From positions 1,674,001 to 1,738,000 of the forward strand of contig OZ037842.1 of NCBI GenBank assembly GCA_964035575.1: DNA of 64,000 nucleotides. Direction: 5' to 3'. The first letter of the stretch is position 1. Every line of letters starts with the position of its first letter. The stretch is from Rhynchopus sp. YZ270_cl-10 (Eukaryota; Euglenozoa; Diplonemea; Diplonemida; Diplonemidae). The translations under genes and the position numbers were made by a program. Under the pieces are notes generated by a model. The model saw only the letters and a program-made list of their open reading frames with translations. It made no database searches and was not told where the DNA came from. Positions 42,755-54,750 of this stretch are shown one piece after another.

Positions 42755-43107
42755 AACGTGAAATAAAACGAATCTTATTTCACTCACTTTTTCACCTGTT
42801 TACGTTTTTCACGCGTGGTATAAAATTACGTATCGAAAACTAAAGTGAACATTATTTAACTGATGGGTGATTCACAAACTGGAATACGTGATACCCACTC
42901 GCTATCGCTCGTGACATCACTTTTATGATTACACTCACTTCACTCATGAAATCAAAATGCTGAACTCCACTCGCTTCGTGAAGTTGAGCCCCAGTTTGAG
43001 TCACCCACCACCTCGTGAAATAATGTTCACTTTATTTCATGAGATAATAATTATCTAACTCAGTGAAATAAAACTCGTGTAATTTTGCAGATTATATGCC
43101 CTTTGTG

Positions 43108-43440
43108 TCACTCAATTGTAACCGAGAATGTAAGGCAGTGAGTATTTGATCTGCCCTTTATGTCGCGAAATACTATGTTTGGTGTTTTGACGTCTTCCAA
43201 GCAGATGGATATTCCCTCACTTGCACGCAATCTACCGAGGAACCGACTGCCTTTCTCAAAAGCCAGTACATGTCGGGGTGTCGAGGTCCGTGTCAATACA
43301 AAGCGGACCAAGTCGCTCGAGGTTTGAAAACCGCAAGAACTCGTCCCATTTCTTCTTGTACACCTCCTTGCTTCTCATACCCGCTGAGACTTGGTATCCG
43401 TAAGTGTCATACATCCTGTCCTTCTTCGTTTTGGCAGTGT
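43108..43440 (-). pseudogene. Second tyrosine-recombinase-like fragment, opposite strand
   Basis: Read on the - strand it has VYKKKWDEFLRFSNLE, alike to TWDDFLRFNRLSG at 42527, and further on FLGRLRASEGISICLEDVKT. It is a broken relic and faces the other fragment across GTGAAATAA-rich DNA. Confidence 0.4.
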
Positions 43441-43989
43441 TTGAGGGGAGTGATGAAAAAGTTCTTTTTTTTACTGAGTGATTTTTTTAACCAAAAGAAA
43501 ACCGACGCAGGAGCTTTTCTGGAACTGTTTTATTCTCCCCACCCCAACAACATCACATTTCAGAAAAACATTGTTTTTTCGTTTTTGTTCACTTTCTTTT
43601 CTTCTCCCTCACACCTGTTTGCTGTGAATTAAATTTTTTCGTTTCGGCCTGGTCGCAAACGCGAGTTTTCCTGGAAGCGCAGGAAAAATGACTGGGGAGT
43701 GTTGGTGGCTCCGTGACGCCACAGAGCCGGCACACTCGTTGAGTGCCTCACAAAACCTCAAATTTATTCCGCTTTGATTTCATTTATTGTCTTCACGCTT
43801 TATCGTTGTTGTTGGGTTGGGAAATAATATTTCATTCTCCCATACATTCTCGGTTACAATTGAGTGACAAAGGGCACATTATCACCCACCTTTGTGGGAA
43901 TTCACAAAATTACACGAGTTTTATCCCCTTTTTTTACCACATTAACCTCACCTTTCCCGATAACTGCGTTTCTACACCATACATTTCAT

Positions 43990-45400
43990 TCATTAATCAC
44001 ACTCCACATTTACACTCATCACAGGATCGTGAAATCTGAACTGCATCTGCGATTGTGATGAGAAGCCTCGCCGCGTCTCCGACATTCAGCAACTCAAAAT
44101 CCAAAGAGTATCACCCGCATCAATCCATTCTGAGTTTGCGGACTAAGATCTGGGGTGGAAGGGGGATGGGTACACTTTGTCAGTCACTGCTATTGCCATT
44201 TAACCCAGGGAGCATAGCTAGTGCAAGAAATTCGACTTTGGAAACCTTCCGGAAAGTCTGTCCTCTGCTTGCGGAGGACGAGGCACAAGAAAATATTGCG
44301 TTCCCCCAGAAAACCAGTGCACATTTCACACTCCTTGTGGGTGGTCTTGTTGCCTTTTTGTCACAGTAATTTTGGCCCAGGCATGCTCTTGAAGCATGAC
44401 AATTTAGTGTGTATGGGGCAGGGTGTTGTTTTGTTCTGAATTCTCTTTGTTATAACATCTAAGTCAATCGCGGGTGGTGGTTTGTGTAGCGTGAGGCACT
44501 CTTTTTAACAAACTTCCTGCGGCTGCTAAAGCGTTATTTCTTCGGATTTAACAACGTACAGCGTAACATAGTGGATTCGCCTGGTCGACACAACCTTTGA
44601 TAGATATGGGATAACCAACCCCCTTCGACCCCTCGTGGGTTCACTGAACAAGCCCTCGTGGTAGTTAAACGCGATTGACATTTACATTCCTAGAGATGAA
44701 AGAACAAGACAACACTTCTGTACCCGCGCATCAAAATTGTGGAAAACTTTGCACCCCAAACACCCTCAACAACGCCCGCCAAAAGGCGCCCCTTGTTGCT
44801 GGGAGTTGGTTCTCATGTTTGATACCTGCACAGCGGGCATTCCTCTGAGTCCAACGCATGTTTGGCCTGTCTGCGGCGTTGTACTTCAGGTGCACGAAGA
44901 CAGGGTCTGGTGGTAAATTTTGCGTAGTGTCGCATTCCCTCATGTGTGGGTCACTCACACTTGGCGGTCATGTGCCACTGCGTGGGTCTGGGAATTTGGG
45001 TACCTGGGTACAGGAAATTTGTTGTGGAAGACATCAACCACCATGCATTGAGGAGGGTAAGACAGTGTTCGCAGTTTCTACCTGATAGCATTACAACATT
45101 TAACTTCTCCACGGGGGTCTTGGGCCGTTCACTCGGTTCTACCTTGACTACCGGAAGATATTCTTGAGGCCTTTCTGGTCTCTAGAATATCCGGTCTTCC
45201 CGAACGGAGGCACACTTTGTGTGTTACTACGACCTGGCAATTTCCAGCAGTAGGTTAAGTAATCTTTCTTGTAAATTGTTGGATCATTATCTCCTCAGTG
45301 CATGAATGCCCCACGTGACTGGACACTTTTGTGTTTGTCATGTGGAGCTGTGGTTGCTCTTTCACGACTTTTTTCCTGTTCCTGGGTACCTGTTCCTGGA
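43990..45400 (-). repeat. Inverted copy of the element A core
   Basis: Reverse complement of 36366-37660 at high identity from GTGTAAATGTGG through to the TCGTGAAAGAGCAACCACAG block. Differences are scattered substitutions and small indels. The surrounding termini differ from those of element A. Confidence 0.85.
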
Positions 45401-45404
45401 CCTG

Positions 45405-45690
45405 GACCTGGGTACCTGGGTACCTGGGTACCTGGGTACCTGGGTACCTGGGTACCTGGGTACCTGGGTACCTGGGTACCTGGGTACCTGGGTACCTGGG
45501 TACCTGGGTACCTGGGTACCTGGGTACCTGGGTACCTGGGCACCTGGGTACCTGGGCACCTGGGCACCTGGGTGTGCCTGTCGGACCCCAGGGTCCGGCA
45601 GTCGGACTCAGGGGTCCGACTGTGAGTCCGACAGTCGGACCCCTGAGTCCGACTGTCGGACTCAGGGGGTCCGACTGTCGGACCCCCTCG
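45405..45690. repeat. 8-bp minisatellite ACCTGGGT and mirrored GTCCGAC array
   Basis: About 18 ACCTGGGT units (45413-45560, last units altered to GCACCTGG), followed by GTCCGACTGTCGGAC-type palindromes to 45690. Confidence 0.9.
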
Positions 45691-47335
45691 GACTCCGACA
45701 AAAGGGTCCGACATTTCCAGGACAGACTGCACCGTGTACCCAAAAAAAAAAAAAATGGGCTTTTTTATATATCGTCTGTTGACTTCAAAGTCCACAGCAT
45801 TGGTGATACCAATACTCAATTTTTTTTGTTTCAAAAAACTGGGCGCGTAACTCTTGTGCACTAAAAGTTTTTTTTTTCTTTCAAGATTTTTATTTTTCAA
45901 AGTAGAACCCCTACTGCCCCCCCCCGCCCTCATCTCAGGGAAAGTCACCTTCTAGATGATCTGAATGCCAAAAGTATTCGGATTTTTTTTTGTTCCTCTT
46001 TTTCTAGTTTTTGTTGTGCTTTCTGAGACAGTGGCGCTCTAACATTATTATTACAACATCTTTGTTTTAACGATACCAATTGCGAAATATCGTGTGTCTT
46101 CCTCCTCTCCCATGTGAGGAGGGCGGCTACGCTTATCTGACACGCTTTTGATCTGGTTTTCTGCCTTTTTTTCTCTCTTTCGGTTTGCTCTGCTTCGCGT
46201 CACAAAGCTTCTTCGCTCTATCTGACAGCAAACAAAAAACACAAAAAAATAATAATAGCCACCTCAGACATAAAATTAACAAAAAAAAAATATGAGGAAT
46301 GAAAAGATCTGGGAGGAAAATGAGGGTGGGATTTTTCCCCCACAAAAAGTATCGAGTGCAAAAAGAGCTTTTTTTTTTTTTTCCTTTTTGAAAAAAAATA
46401 CCATGTGCAATGATAATTCTTGGAATTGTTAAAAAAAATGAATCGTGTTGTGTGTTGTTTTTAGGGCAGCAAAACTTTTTTCTTTTCTTTTTTAGAAAAG
46501 TTTTTTATTTTTTTGGCACCAAGAACAGAATGGGTATAGAAGTCATTGATTCAAAAATCAGGGGTTGAAAAACGAGAACAAGGTGATGCAGGTTGGGTCT
46601 TTTCATTTTCATTTTTCTTCGCTGAAACCGAATATTTTTTCTTTTGTTCCGCTACACAAACATTCATATCATAAGGGAACGACGATGGGTCGCATTACAC
46701 CCTCTCCTTGCCTTCTTTCTATGTATGAACATTTGTTGATAGTGGTCCCGCTAATGGATAACCCCCCTGCATTTTGTACTCTTCACCTGTGTTCTGTCCC
46801 TATTTGAGCCTCCTTCTGTTTCATTTCAGTTTGGCGTTTTTTGTTACCCCAAAAAAACTTTTTTTTTTAAAGGTGAGTTGTTATCTGCTCATGTCACTGT
46901 CTACCCCATTTGAGGCGGCATGGTGACTCTATGTCCTGCTGACAAACTGTTTTTTTTTTCTTCACCTCATGTGGTGGATAGCCACGAAGAAAAACAGCAC
47001 GGATTTGGGAATTGCTGGGTCTTATTTTACTGCATTCCTGCGACATGGTGCACAGAACCTGTCGTCGTGAAATGCATGACCCCGTTTCCCCCACGTTTTA
47101 TGAAAGAAACAAGAGATGCCCCCACTTCAAACGGGTGTTTCATTTTTGTTTTGTTTTTTTGTTTTTGAACGGAACTTTGGAATATTGCAAGACCTACTGT
47201 ACCCCCTTCTCTGCTCCCTTACTTGTTTTTTTTTTATATGTTTCGAACCCACACAGAAACCACCCTCAATGCCAACACAAAAAGCAGCCTTGACTGATTC
47301 TGGATTGTGATTATGTTCTGTATACTGATTATGTT

Positions 47336-47463
47336 CGTCCGACGAACATTGACGAACCGTCCTTAGACCCAGGACGAACATCGACGAACTTTTGGTTCGT
47401 CGTGTGGGAGGGCCCTTATAAAAAGTGACACTTTTGGTTCGTCGACGAACCAAAAAGTTCGTC
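47336..47463. repeat. GTTCGTC/GACGAAC palindrome cluster
   Basis: Contains GTTCGTCCGACGAAC, GACGAACATCGACGAAC and TGGTTCGTCGACGAACCA. Both orientations of one heptamer in 128 bp, like the GTCCGAC array of element B but unrelated in sequence. Confidence 0.75.
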
Positions 47464-47776
47464 TGCACACTATGCTTAGGGGGCACGTAGCTACCTGAGT
47501 AAAATAATGATAATAAGCCTATTCGCCCCAAGTGGGTTCTATGCGATGGTCAACACAACAACACAAAAACCCCGTTGCATTTGATACATTACAGGTCTCT
47601 ATTGAGAGAGGTGGTCTTAGGGGGGTGGGTGAACAATGTTGCGACGCACACGGCAAACGATGGGTATCTCAGTGTTTTGGAAGCAAGTATGTAGGATTTC
47701 TCTTTTGTTTCAGCTACTTTTTATCAGATGTAACCTCTCAACAAATATGCAATATTTCACAGGAATTATCCTTTCA

Positions 47777-47901
47777 TGGTGTGTTCCGGGGTATGGGATT
47801 TTACACATCTTTACAACTCTTCACATACACGTTTGTGAAGATTTGTGAAGAGTTGTGATTTGAAATGAAATTAGTATTTTTCGATACCCCAGAACACACC
47901 A
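47777..47901. mobile_element. MITE with 5-bp duplication
   Basis: 125 bp, ends TGGTGTGTTC and GAACACACCA, flanked by TTTCA on both sides (47772-47776, 47902-47906). The arms continue with GGGGTAT / ATACCCC, and the centre is ACAACTCTTCAC / GTGAAGAGTTGT. Confidence 0.85.
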
Positions 47902-48052
47902 TTTCAAGATATTCCCCCGGTTTTGGACCCAAAGTCAAAGTGCTCTTTTGTTATAAGGAGAGATTGGTTTCTTACTATAAAAACCACGTTGATTTCAAAC
48001 ACACTACACACAGCGAGGCGTTGATCATTGGGGTGAAGGAGGTCCCATGGAC

Positions 48053-48397
48053 ATGAAGCGTAGAAGAGAATCCGAATCGAATTCGAGCACCAATATGGCA
48101 GTATGTGTACAACACTTTGTGACGAAGAAAAGGTCGCCTGTTTTGCTTTCTTCTTTTCCCTCTATAAAACGTTTTGTGAATTACAACACCTCCAATCCAC
48201 AGCTTGGTGAGTACTACAGTGTCCGGCCTATGACCTCAAAAGAGAGACATTTGTCGCGTGTGTGGGAGTCCGAAAGAGAACACAACATGAAGGTATGGCA
48301 ACGCTGCCCGGAAAAGCTTCTTAAAAATCTTTCTATAAACTTCTCGCCTTCACCACAGGTGCTTCGTGAGCCGTATTTTGTGATGGTGAAAAAATAG
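48053..48397 (+). CDS. Small basic protein, 58 aa, unrecognised
   Basis: Exons 48053-48100, 48203-48292 and 48359-48397; phases 0, donors GTATGT and GTATGG, acceptors CCACAG. Product starts MKRRRESESNSSTNM and continues LGEYYSVRPMTSKERHL, then VWESEREHNMK and VLREPYFVMVKK. An unspliced reading is also open but gives poor composition across the introns. Family unknown; size and charge would suit a small ribosomal or respiratory-complex subunit, which is only a guess. It lies 345 bp before the surface-protein gene. Confidence 0.6.
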   Translation: MKRRRESESNSSTNMAVCVQHFVTKKRSPVLLSSFPSIKRFVNYNTSNPQLGEYYSVRPMTSKERHLSRVWESEREHNMKVWQRCPEKLLKNLSINFSPSPQVLREPYFVMVKK

Positions 48398-48742
48398 GAG
48401 TATCTCAGGGTGTTGGGCACGGGTACGGACTCTCCTCTGTATGCACTTTCGTATTGTCATCGGCCAAATGTGCGAGAAAGCAGCAGGGGTTGTGTGTGGG
48501 GATATTCTCCCCGAACACCTTAGGGTGTGCTTCATTATTTGGGTTGGGGTTGGGGCGGGGGTGAGGTGTGCGGTCCACCTTGCTGTGGACGGCAGGGCCT
48601 TCAAAGTATTAACGAAAAACTGCGATATTCCTTCTCTTTGTCTGTTTCCCCGCCACCCCACCACTACCATCGCACCACAGTGCAGGGAGGCCCAACAGGG
48701 CTTTTTTTTGTGTGTAGGAAGTGTGTAGCAAAGAGAGAAACC

Positions 48743-51700
48743 ATGATGCGAAATTGTGCAGTGTGTTTGGTTACTGTGCTTTTTGGTGCTTTGTGTGATG
48801 CGCAGTCGATTGCGGTGAGCCCAAATGTGCTGACGTTGACGGAAGGGACGACAGATACTTTTGATGTGCGTATGGGATTCGCGCCGATTGCAGATGTGAC
48901 GATCAGCATTGTGGCTTCTGATCCGATGCAGGGAAGTGTTGACCGACCTGAGATCATATTCACATCCGGCAACTGGATGGTGAACGTCCGCGTGCACGCA
49001 ACCGCAACGGCAGACAAAATGGACGACGACGACCAGACCATTCAATTCATCACCACGGTGACAAGCAGCGGTGACCCTCAATACAACGGACTCGTCATGG
49101 ATGACATCCAACTGACGGCGCTGGACATCGACACTGCGGGCATAGTGACACGCACTGACAACAATGCGATGACGAAAGAGAACGGCGGTGTCGTGAACAT
49201 CTTCCTCCAGTTGCTCACCAAGCCCATGGACGACGTCACGTTCACGTGCACCACCTCAGACGCAACAGAGGCAGTGTGCACTACCACGACTGTCACGTTC
49301 ACGAAGTTCACAGACGACTACAACGTGGAGCAATACTTCACCATCACCGGTGTAGATGACTTCCTCGACGACGGTGATGTGGCATTCCAGATCACCATCG
49401 ACTCCCTGACCGGCTACGGCAGCGACGTGAAGCAGGCGACGACAAAGACACTAGACCTCAACAACGAAGACAACGACGTCGCAGGGTGGGTGTTCGACCC
49501 AGCTCTAGGCACGACCCTCACGACGTACGAAAATCAGATTCTTAATGGGGCCGAAATCAGGTTAAAGCTTCAGTCTGAGCCGTTCGACACTGTCACTGTG
49601 ACAGCACGCTGTACAGATCTGTCTGAAGGTGTAATGGTGACTTCACAGCTTGTCTTCCACCCAAGCGTCTGGAACGCGTATCAACCCATTGAGTTCAAAG
49701 GTGTGGACGACAACGTCGATGACGGTGACGTGCAGTACTCCATTGAGTTCTTCTCGTCAGTCTCCACCGATGCCAAGTACCTGCAGGCCAACTTTGCGAC
49801 CTACACAATCACCAACGTCGACGACGATACTGCTGAGGTCAGTGTCGACAAGAAAATGATCTTAGCCACTGAAGACAGAGCAGGCACATTGGACTTCTTT
49901 GTTGCAATCAAGCTCCTCACCGAACCCACCGCAGACGTGACAGTCATCATGACGACGCAAGACGAATCGGAGGTGAAGCTCCACCTGGCCGGTGGTGGCC
50001 CAGCGAGGCGGGTTGACCTCGTGATACCAGTGGCCTCGTACACCCAGACGTTCACAGTGTACACATCCTCAGTGGATGATTTCATTCAGGATGGCGACAC
50101 ACAGACCGGCATCACGTTTCAGGTGCTTTCGGTGGATCCGAAGTACTCGAAGGTACTGGACGATTTGACGGTGTACGTCTTAGACAACGACCTAGCGGGG
50201 TTCACGTTCTGCTCAACCATCGTGCCACTCTCAAGCCCTTGCATCATGAACACGATGCTCTCTGTTACAGAGAAGACGACCACAACAGACATCTACGTGA
50301 AGCTGAATTCAGAGCCCACACACGATGTGTTTTTAGAGCTCTCTTCCAGTGACACAAGCGAGATTGTGGTGAACAAGTTTGGCGGACTTGGAACTACTTT
50401 GGCCTTCAACTCGCAGACGTGGGACACCTTTCAGACCATAACTGTGACGGGGGTGCAAGATATTTTGGACGACGGGGATCAAGTTGCCGACGTTTTGATA
50501 GCAATCTCGTCTGGTGATCCGGTCTACTCGCCGATTGTGCTGGGAGGCATTTCTGTGACGTGTGTGGACACAGACATTGATGAGTGCACAACAGGGGTTT
50601 GCAATGCGGCTTATGTGTGCAATGATCCTGACTTTGAGGACGACTCTTTGCTTGACTTCACGTGTACGTGTCCGCCGCTTTCGTACGGGACGACCACCAC
50701 AGGAACTGACACAGTCTGCTTCAAAGATGAATGTGTTGAGAAGGCAGTAGAATGTTCACAAGTCCTTCAGGCGTGCAGCGATCCTGACAAATCTCTTTTT
50801 GTTACCGATGACTGGGTGTGCCAGTGCATCCTGCCTGCAGTGGGCCCTGATGTGGTCATGGGGCAGACGGCGTGCATCAACGACGAATGCGTTGCGCATA
50901 AAGACGTGTGCACTGCCTTCCAGCAGTGCGTGGACCCAGACCACGCACAACTCAGCGCAGGGGATTGGAAATGCGACTGCACGACAGGTGTTGGCTCTGC
51001 GTTGAACATGGCTGCCACCTGTGTGTACGACGAATGCACTTTGAACACATGTGGTCCGTACCAAGAGTGCACAGATCTGGACACCTACCCTGCGAGCTTG
51101 GCGGACTGGATATGCAACTGCACCGCACCGCATGTCGGGCTGGGGATGGCATCGGCCACAGTGTGCACACTCAATGAGTGCGACATTACAGCAAATGCCG
51201 ACATCTGTGCAGCGATGAATTACCAAACATGCACCGACCCCACGAACGACGCAGATGCAGCACAAGACTGGGTATGCGAGTGTGTTGCGCCTGCCATAGG
51301 CCTTTCTGTGACAGCGAAGGTTGCAACATGCCTGTACGACGAGTGCCTCGTGCAAGCCAATGTGGACCTCTGCAAAGACGCAGTCCTTACCCAGTACGGA
51401 GGGAACGCACTAATACGTGGCCACGGCATTGGGCACGGGTATTCACAGACGTGCCAAGACACGAATACATCTGCGCAGGCGCTTGGAGAAATCGAGTGTG
51501 TGTGTGACGCCCCCAGCCTTAACTGGGCTACTAACGCACCCGCCTCGTGCAACATCAATGAGTGCGAACTCTTTCTGGCAGCTTCGGTACCCCAAATCAC
51601 CCATGCAAAGCACTGTGAAAACAACGCTCAGCTCTGTGTTGACCCGAACACAGAGACAAACGACCTTTCTTCGGAGGATGACTGGTACTGCCAGTGTTCG

Positions 51701-54040
51701 TACCCGTCACGTGGGGACATCGTGCCGATGACAGTTACGCAGTGCACTCTTGATGAGTGCTGGTACAACGAAGCGGTGTGCACTAGCGTGGGACAGACGT
51801 GCGTTGACCTCCACACAAGCCCGACAAACACTTCCAATTGGGGTTGCAACTGCACCGATCCAGAGGTGGGGTTCAATCTCACGTTGCCGGCTGTGTGCCA
51901 GTTGGACGAATGCCAGTTCCAACGCCACATATGCGAGGCGCAGAACCAGATGTGTGTGGATGCCAACAACGCGTCCACGTCTCGCGATGACTGGGAGTGT
52001 CGCTGCGTGGACGCACAGAACCCACAGTACACGGGGTCTGCTGTGCGCGCTCCTGCGGTGTGCATCATCGACGAGTGTATCACTGTACCCTGCGGACCGA
52101 ACCAGCTTTGCTTCGACCCTGACAAGAATCGGACTGCTTTGGGAGACTTTTATTGTGAATGTGATCACCCCTATCTTGGAGATACTAACACTGGGGCAGG
52201 CGCCATTTGCAGGAAGGACGAATGCGCCATCGTCGCCCAGAACAAAACATGCACCGATGTGGGCCAGCGTTGCTCGGACCCGTCTGAGGTCGACAACGAT
52301 TGGACATGCTCATGTGTGCATCCGTACGTGGGCGACCCACGGGTGCGGCTGATGGCGCTGTGTGTCTTCGATGAGTGCACAGACGACAACATCAACATCT
52401 GCGCAAAGAACAACCAAGTCTGCCGCGACCCCCTCAACACCGTGTCGGGCACATGGCAGTGCGAATGTGCATCCCCCTACCAAGGCGCGCCCACGAAGCT
52501 GGGTCTCGCAGAGTGCTTTCTCGACGAATGCAGCATTCCAGAGAACAAGCGCGTCTGCTTCGACGCACGGCAGAACTGTGTCGACAACAGCAACAGCACC
52601 GAGCGCGACTGGGCGTGCGTATGTCTGCTGCCTGCTGTCGGGACTGCGACTGCCAGCGTCGCCTCCTGCATTGTAGACCAGTGTGCACAGCCACAAAATG
52701 TCTGTGGTCCAAACCAAGCATGTGTGCAGGTGGGCCGGCAGTGGAAGTGCGTCTGCCGTCTTCCGTTTGAAGGTGAGAACTTTGGTGGGCCTGCGACCTG
52801 CGCAGTTGACGGGTGTGCAGATGCAAACAAGCAGTTCTGCGAGTCTGCAGGGCAGCAGTGCTCCTCCACCACCACACAGGCGGACTGGTCGTGTGTGTGT
52901 GTTGCGCCCTCTTTTGGTGCACCACGCAACCTCGGCCTTGCGTCGTGCCAGATCGATGAATGCATTGGGAACACCATCTGCGCTGAGAATTCCCAGATTT
53001 GCTCCGATGACAAAATCGTTGGCAACCTGAACAACTGGCAGTGCCTCTGCAACGCACCTGCCAAGGGCGCTGCAACCGCGAACCTGGCTGTGTGCACCCT
53101 GGATGAGTGCCTCGGGAACACAGTGTGCTTTGCTGCTGGACAGGACTGCATTGACCCTACACCCACACCTGCCAGCACAGGGGACTGGGTATGCAGCTGC
53201 CGTGCACCTTTAAAAGCCACGAGCGTTGCGCAGGCTGTAGGCGACTGCACATTGAACGAACGTGAGTGCGGCATACCAGAGGTGCTGGCCACTTGCACGT
53301 CACAGGGACAGCTCTGTGTTGACGCGAACGACACGCCCGACAACTGGCAGTGCGTCTGCACGGGTGCTGTCACTGGCTCGCAGACGATGGGTGCAGCCAC
53401 ATGCGTCAACACATCGCAGCTCAACTCGGCAGGAGAAAACGTCAGCGACGACGACGACGACTCAGGCTTCCCATGGCTCTACGTGATCCTCCCCCTCGCG
53501 CTCGTCTTGATCATTGGCGCGCTCTTCGCATGTGTGTACCGCACTAAACGCGACAAAGACCAACCCCAAGAGGATCTCAGCAAATCACCCGCAACACCTA
53601 CCCGCAGTGCCTACAAGACTTTGGGAGAAGAAGTGGTATGCAAACAATCACGTCTTTCGCACATCTAGCCCACGACCCAAACGTATCCTCCACACTACGT
53701 ATATTTCCCCCGCTCTGGGCTAGACTGCAAAACAGACTTTGTTGATCAACAGTATTTCTTTATCTATTTACACTACACATCACAGAGCCCGTACAAATCT
53801 AACCCCATGGCTAGTCCAGGCAGCCCGCGATCTGTTGACCCAGACCCGTTTGCGGGTGATATCTACAGCTCGCCTGTCAAGCCCGCTCAGAGAAGGGTCT
53901 CCATCGCAGCAACACCCGAGTACGTGGGCACCCCCTCCGGTGTGTCCGACTCGCCATACCCGAACTACCCACGTCTCCCAGTGGAAGACATGCCTGAGGT
54001 AAGCGGCGGGCGCGGGTCAATGCTCCCTACGCGTGTGTAG
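48743..54040 (+). CDS. Type I surface protein: Calx-beta-like repeats, about 18 EGF-like repeats, one membrane span
   Basis: Exons 48743-53635 and 53786-54040, phase 0, donor GTATGC; 1715 aa. The signal peptide MMRNCAVCLVTVLFGALCDA fixes the start. Residues about 22-610 hold five or six Calx-beta-like modules (pattern LTEGxxDTFDV, PxxDVT, DDxxDDGD, then SxDPxY). Residues 612-1560 hold about 18 six-Cys units of the form DEC-x-C-x-GQxC-x-DW-x-C-x-C-x-C. A membrane span follows (WLYVILPLALVLIIGALFAC), then a basic, Ser/Pro-rich cytosolic tail that continues in exon 2 (PGSPRSVDPDPFAG, YPRLPVEDMPE). Inference: adhesion molecule or receptor, calcium-binding through the Calx part. Cys-rich repeats of this DW-C-C type are, from memory, common in bodonid surface proteins. 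Confidence 0.88.
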
Positions 54041-54118
54041 TGGGGGGCTAGAGAGCGGGCCTCCACCTGAGGCACCTTCCTCAACAAGCTGCACTGTCTG
54101 TGCAATTCCCTGTGAAAT

Positions 54119-54178
54119 CAAGGTGACTCAACACGAGAGGTTTAGGGTTAGGGTTATCATATAAACTTTTCTTTTTTT
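54119..54178 (+). repeat. Family A hairpin, copy 12, with telomere-like insert
   Basis: AAGGTGACTCAACACGAGAGG then TTTAGGGTTAGGGTTATCAT and ATAAACTTTTCTTTTTT. The right arm carries an extra TTAGGG, making TTTAGGGTTAGGG. Confidence 0.75.
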
Positions 54179-54750
54179 TTTGGGTAAACTAGAGTTTTTT
54201 TTTATTTGCTTCGCAGGGAACATTTTTGTTGATCCCTATACCCATGCTTTCAATTTATTGCATGCATCATATTATGTTAAAATACTTTGCGCAGTGGGAG
54301 AGAGACGGCAAACCAAAAATACCTGATGAACTGTGTGGTCCGCCTCTCTGAGGAGGGGGAGTTCGAAATTCGGATTTTTTTGTGAACACGTATTTTTTGT
54401 GTCAATATATTTTTCCCGTTTTTAGTAGTATTTGTTTCAATTTTCATTAGTATCCATTTTATGGGATGTTTTTCTCTGCCTGGTTTTTTTAATTTAGCGA
54501 GGCGTGTTTACCTCAGCATTTCCGCCTTTTAATTTACTTTCTTTTTTGCAGTTTTACGGTTTTGATAGCATGCGACAGAAACTCCAAAACTGCAAAGTGC
54601 TGCGAACAGGCGAAAGTGCCTAAGTCGCTATAGACGCATTCATCTTTCATTTTTCATTTTTCATTTTGCGGGGTTGCAAAAAACACCTGGCTGTTCTGGG
54701 GTGCATAATACTGTTATTATCCTCGGTGTACGTTCAACTTCACCCTTTTT

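Larger units (their letters stand above)
40468..45736. mobile_element. TIR element B (5.3 kb), composite
   Basis: Ends CACGGTGCGGTCTGTC and GACAGACTGCACCGTG, with TA on both sides (40466-40467 and 45737-45738). Next come palindromic GTCCGACTGTCGGAC arrays (40501-40640 and 45575-45690). The left side has a 7-bp minisatellite (41036-41526) and the right an 8-bp one. The middle has a MITE-like foldback (41950-42225), GTGAAATAA-rich DNA, two tyrosine-recombinase-like fragments, and an inverted copy of the core of element A. The pairing of outer ends is inferred from 18 of 21 matching bases; nested insertions are likely. Confidence 0.65.
45740..48052. other. AT-rich spacer with small palindromic elements
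   Basis: 45740-47330 is homopolymer-rich with no gene seen. 47336-47463 holds GACGAAC / GTTCGTC palindromes. 47777-47901 is a MITE. Apparent open frames here are short and unlike the coding composition of the real genes. Confidence 0.45.

Noticed and set aside
46051-47531. Several 60-130 codon frames in the spacer
   Set aside because: AT-rich, with poly-Phe and poly-Lys from homopolymers; no domain or splice structure.
52477-53424. 315-codon - strand frame under the EGF-like repeats
   Set aside because: Shadow of a Cys-rich, GC-rich gene; the + strand has signal peptide, repeats and membrane span.
54000-54045. Donor GTAAGC at 54000 leading to a further exon of the surface protein
   Set aside because: The frame stays open to a stop 40 bases later, and no downstream coding exon is visible before the repeats.
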